Shown here piece by piece: positions 46,244 through 47,727 of a stretch of DNA of 47,727 nt (the first letter of the stretch is position 1; the number at the start of each line of letters is the position of its first letter). Made by a program: the position numbers and the translations under genes. The DNA comes from Paracoccus marcusii. Lineage in GTDB: Bacteria; Pseudomonadota; Alphaproteobacteria; Rhodobacterales; Rhodobacteraceae. The stretch is from the NCBI RefSeq assembly GCF_006151785.1, contig NZ_VDDD01000010.1, positions 1 to 47,727 of the forward strand, given 5' to 3'. Below the pieces are notes generated by a model that was not told where the DNA came from, ran no database searches, and saw nothing but the letters and a program-made list of their open reading frames with translations.

Positions 46244-46325
46244 CGGGTCATCGCGGTCTGGTGTCTGGCGGCAGGGGGGCAAACATGACAGTCTGGCGGC
46301 CATTGACGGACCAGCAAGGATACCC

Positions 46326-47333
46326 ATGCGACTGACGATTGCCGCCGCCCTGTTCGCCCTGTCGGGACATGGCGCGATGGCCGCCTGCACCGGCCAGAAC
46401 CTGTTCGACACCATGCCCGCCGAACGCGCCGCGGCGATCGAGGCCGCCAGCCGCGACGTCCCCTTTCGCCAGGGCCTGCTGTACCAGGCCGTGCGCGACG
46501 ATCAGCGCATCACGCTGGTGGGCACCTATCACTTCGGCGACGCGCGCCATCAACCGATGATCGAGCGTGTCCGCCCGCTGATAGATCAGGCCCATGCGCT
46601 CTATGTCGAGGCCGCCCCCGCCGAGGAGGCCCGCCTGACCAAGGCGCTGACCGAGGATCCGACCCTGATGGTCGATCCCGACGGGCCCACCCTGCCGGAA
46701 CGCCTGTCGCCCGACGAATGGGATGCGCTGTCGCAGGCCATGTCGGATCGCGGCACGCCGGGTGTCATCACCGCCCGGATGCGGCCCTGGTATGTCGCGC
46801 TGATGCTGGGCGTCTCTCCCTGCATGGTCCGCACCATGGCCGAGCAGGGAGGAGAGTCCGGCGGCCTGGACCACCTGCTGGTGGCCGAGGCGCAGGACGC
46901 GGGCACGCCCGTCCGCTCGCTGGAGCCGTGGGACACCATCTTCGGCCTGTTCGAGGGCCTGACGCCCGAACAGGAGCTGGACATGATCCGCGCAAGCCTG
47001 CCGGCGGCCAGCTATGCCGACGATTACGCGGTGACGCTGACGGATGCCTATTTCGACGGGGATGTCTGGAAGATCTGGGAATTCGGGCGTTTCGACGCCT
47101 ATGCCAATTCCGGATTGTCCAGGGAAGAGGTCGATCGCCAGATGGACCTGGCCCAGACCCGGCTGATGGACGATCGCAACCGCGCGTGGATCGCACCGCT
47201 GCTGGAGGGTGCCGCCGAGGCCGGGGATGAGGGAATTGTCGCAGCCTTCGGTGCGCTGCACCTGCCCGGAGAGGCGGGGGTCCTGTCGCTGCTGCAGGAC
47301 GAGGGCTTCACGATCACCCGTCTGGACGGGTGA
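46326..47333 (+). CDS. TraB/GumN family protein
   Basis: This 335-residue protein has a signal peptide (MRLTIAAALFALSGHGAMA, cut before ACTGQNL) and a TraB/GumN domain. The first conserved motif is ITLVGTYHFGDARH (GxxH...), followed by AHALYVEAAPAEEARL, and the second His region is the AFGALHLPGEAGVLSLL segment near the C-terminus. Such proteins (Tiki/TraB/PrgY/GumN) are proposed metal-dependent proteases; activity in this subgroup is unproven. The protein should be periplasmic. It diverges from groES with about 180 bases between, where only the groES promoter and operator are seen. Confidence 0.88.
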   Translation: MRLTIAAALFALSGHGAMAACTGQNLFDTMPAERAAAIEAASRDVPFRQGLLYQAVRDDQRITLVGTYHFGDARHQPMIERVRPLIDQAHALYVEAAPAEEARLTKALTEDPTLMVDPDGPTLPERLSPDEWDALSQAMSDRGTPGVITARMRPWYVALMLGVSPCMVRTMAEQGGESGGLDHLLVAEAQDAGTPVRSLEPWDTIFGLFEGLTPEQELDMIRASLPAASYADDYAVTLTDAYFDGDVWKIWEFGRFDAYANSGLSREEVDRQMDLAQTRLMDDRNRAWIAPLLEGAAEAGDEGIVAAFGALHLPGEAGVLSLLQDEGFTITRLDG

Positions 47334-47339
47334 CCGGAT

Positions 47340-47727
47340 CTATTGGCCGTTCAGGACCCCAAGCGCGTGGGCACGGCCCTGTTTTTGATAGGTGATGCGG
47401 CTGTCGCCGATCTCGCTGATGGTGCCGCCGTTGATGCGGTCGCCGATGCGCAGCGTCAGCACGCGACCGTTGGACAGGCGGACCAATGCCCGGCTTGCCC
47501 GGCCCGCGCCGATCGTGCCGATGATCTGGGTGTTGCTCAGCTGGATGCCGTCCTTGACCGTCGCGCTGGCGGCGGCATTGCCGATGGCGTTCTGCGGGAC
47601 GGCGGCCATGACCTCGGGCTCGCTGTCGACCTCGGGCGGGCGGTACTGCTGGTTGCGCGACGCTGCGGCCTGCGCCTCGGCCTGGGCCTGGGCGCGGGCG
47701 CGGGCTTCGGCCTGGGCGCGGGCCTGA
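47340..47727 (-). CDS. GspC/PilP-like protein with Ala/Glu/Gln/Arg-rich linker (N-terminal part missing)
   Basis: The reading frame is open from the window edge, so only the last 128 residues are seen. The first 38 residues are a low-complexity repeat (AQARAQAEARARAQAQAEAQ-like). They lead via RPPEVDSEPEV into a compact C-terminal domain (IQLSNTQIIGTIGAGRASRA, then LVRLSNGRVLTLRIGDRING, then DSRITYQKQGR). This domain resembles the homology region of GspC/PilP secretin-linking proteins, whose strands and 'G.V...R.GD..NGG.I..I' pattern are similar; this is inference. The internal ATG at 47609 is not the true start. It converges with the TraB gene, 6 bases apart. Confidence 0.65.
   Translation of the reverse strand, partial: QARAQAEARARAQAQAEAQAAASRNQQYRPPEVDSEPEVMAAVPQNAIGNAAASATVKDGIQLSNTQIIGTIGAGRASRALVRLSNGRVLTLRIGDRINGGTISEIGDSRITYQKQGRAHALGVLNGQ

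Overview
This GC-rich window is chromosomal DNA from an alphaproteobacterium, most likely a Paracoccus-like member of the Rhodobacteraceae/Paracoccaceae. The placement rests on several features: the CckA cell-cycle kinase, a GTTC-N7-GTTC type SOS box at recA, a C4-pathway 5-aminolevulinate synthase with an FNR-type box, a short ProRS without the large editing insertion, an HdaA-Ppk-Ppx block, and a RodZ-like HTH protein. The species call is inference from protein character, not a database match. I see no insertion sequence, prophage, CRISPR array, rRNA or tRNA. Base and codon composition look uniform, so this is core genome with small accessory pockets.

Layout. 1-7.1 kb: the 3' part of cckA, a small sulfotransferase-like gene on the other strand, SOS-controlled recA with its terminator, then alaS overlapping a DUF1330 gene. 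7.1-12.1 kb: a class II glutamine amidotransferase, gatB with a DUF4177 gene behind it, a lytic-transglycosylase lipoprotein and an M20 dipeptidase. 12.2-17.5 kb: hemA behind a near-perfect FNR/FnrL box, a RodZ-like protein, a cytosolic M19 dipeptidase, an ABM-domain protein, an orphan ParA-type ATPase and a small secreted protein. 17.6-22.6 kb: a copper-chaperone-like HMA protein, a HAD hydrolase overlapping an EamA transporter, a DJ-1/PfpI protein, lepA and a small secreted protein.

22.7-30.5 kb is one long minus-strand run. Read in transcription order it holds guaA, an FeS-type cryptochrome/photolyase, an unusual ABM-GNAT fusion, oligoendopeptidase F, a membrane-anchored M19 dipeptidase, an RbsD-type mutarotase and a 48-residue entericidin-like lipoprotein. 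30.6-36.5 kb: a CAP-domain lipoprotein, then a complete branched-chain amino acid (or amide) ABC operon livK-livG-livF-livH-livM, with a terminator-like attenuator after livK. 36.5-36.9 kb is the only gene-free gap above 300 bases. 36.9-44.1 kb: proS, then the plus-strand series AI-2E/PerM transporter, hdaA, ppk, ppx. 44.1-47.7 kb: groES-groEL under a CIRCE operator and a strong sigma70-type promoter, a TraB/GumN protein, and the C-terminal part of a GspC/PilP-like protein that runs off the window.

The genes cover DNA repair and replication control (recA, hdaA), translation (alaS, proS, gatB, lepA), proteostasis (groESL, DJ-1, peptidases), tetrapyrrole and purine synthesis (hemA, guaA), polyphosphate turnover (ppk/ppx) and peptide or amino acid use (liv, M19, M20, PepF). 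I found no clearly new multi-gene system. The most unusual items are the ABM-GNAT fusion with a Cys/His-rich head beside the FeS cryptochrome, several strong RNA hairpins placed at gene borders, and small genes that automated calling could miss.
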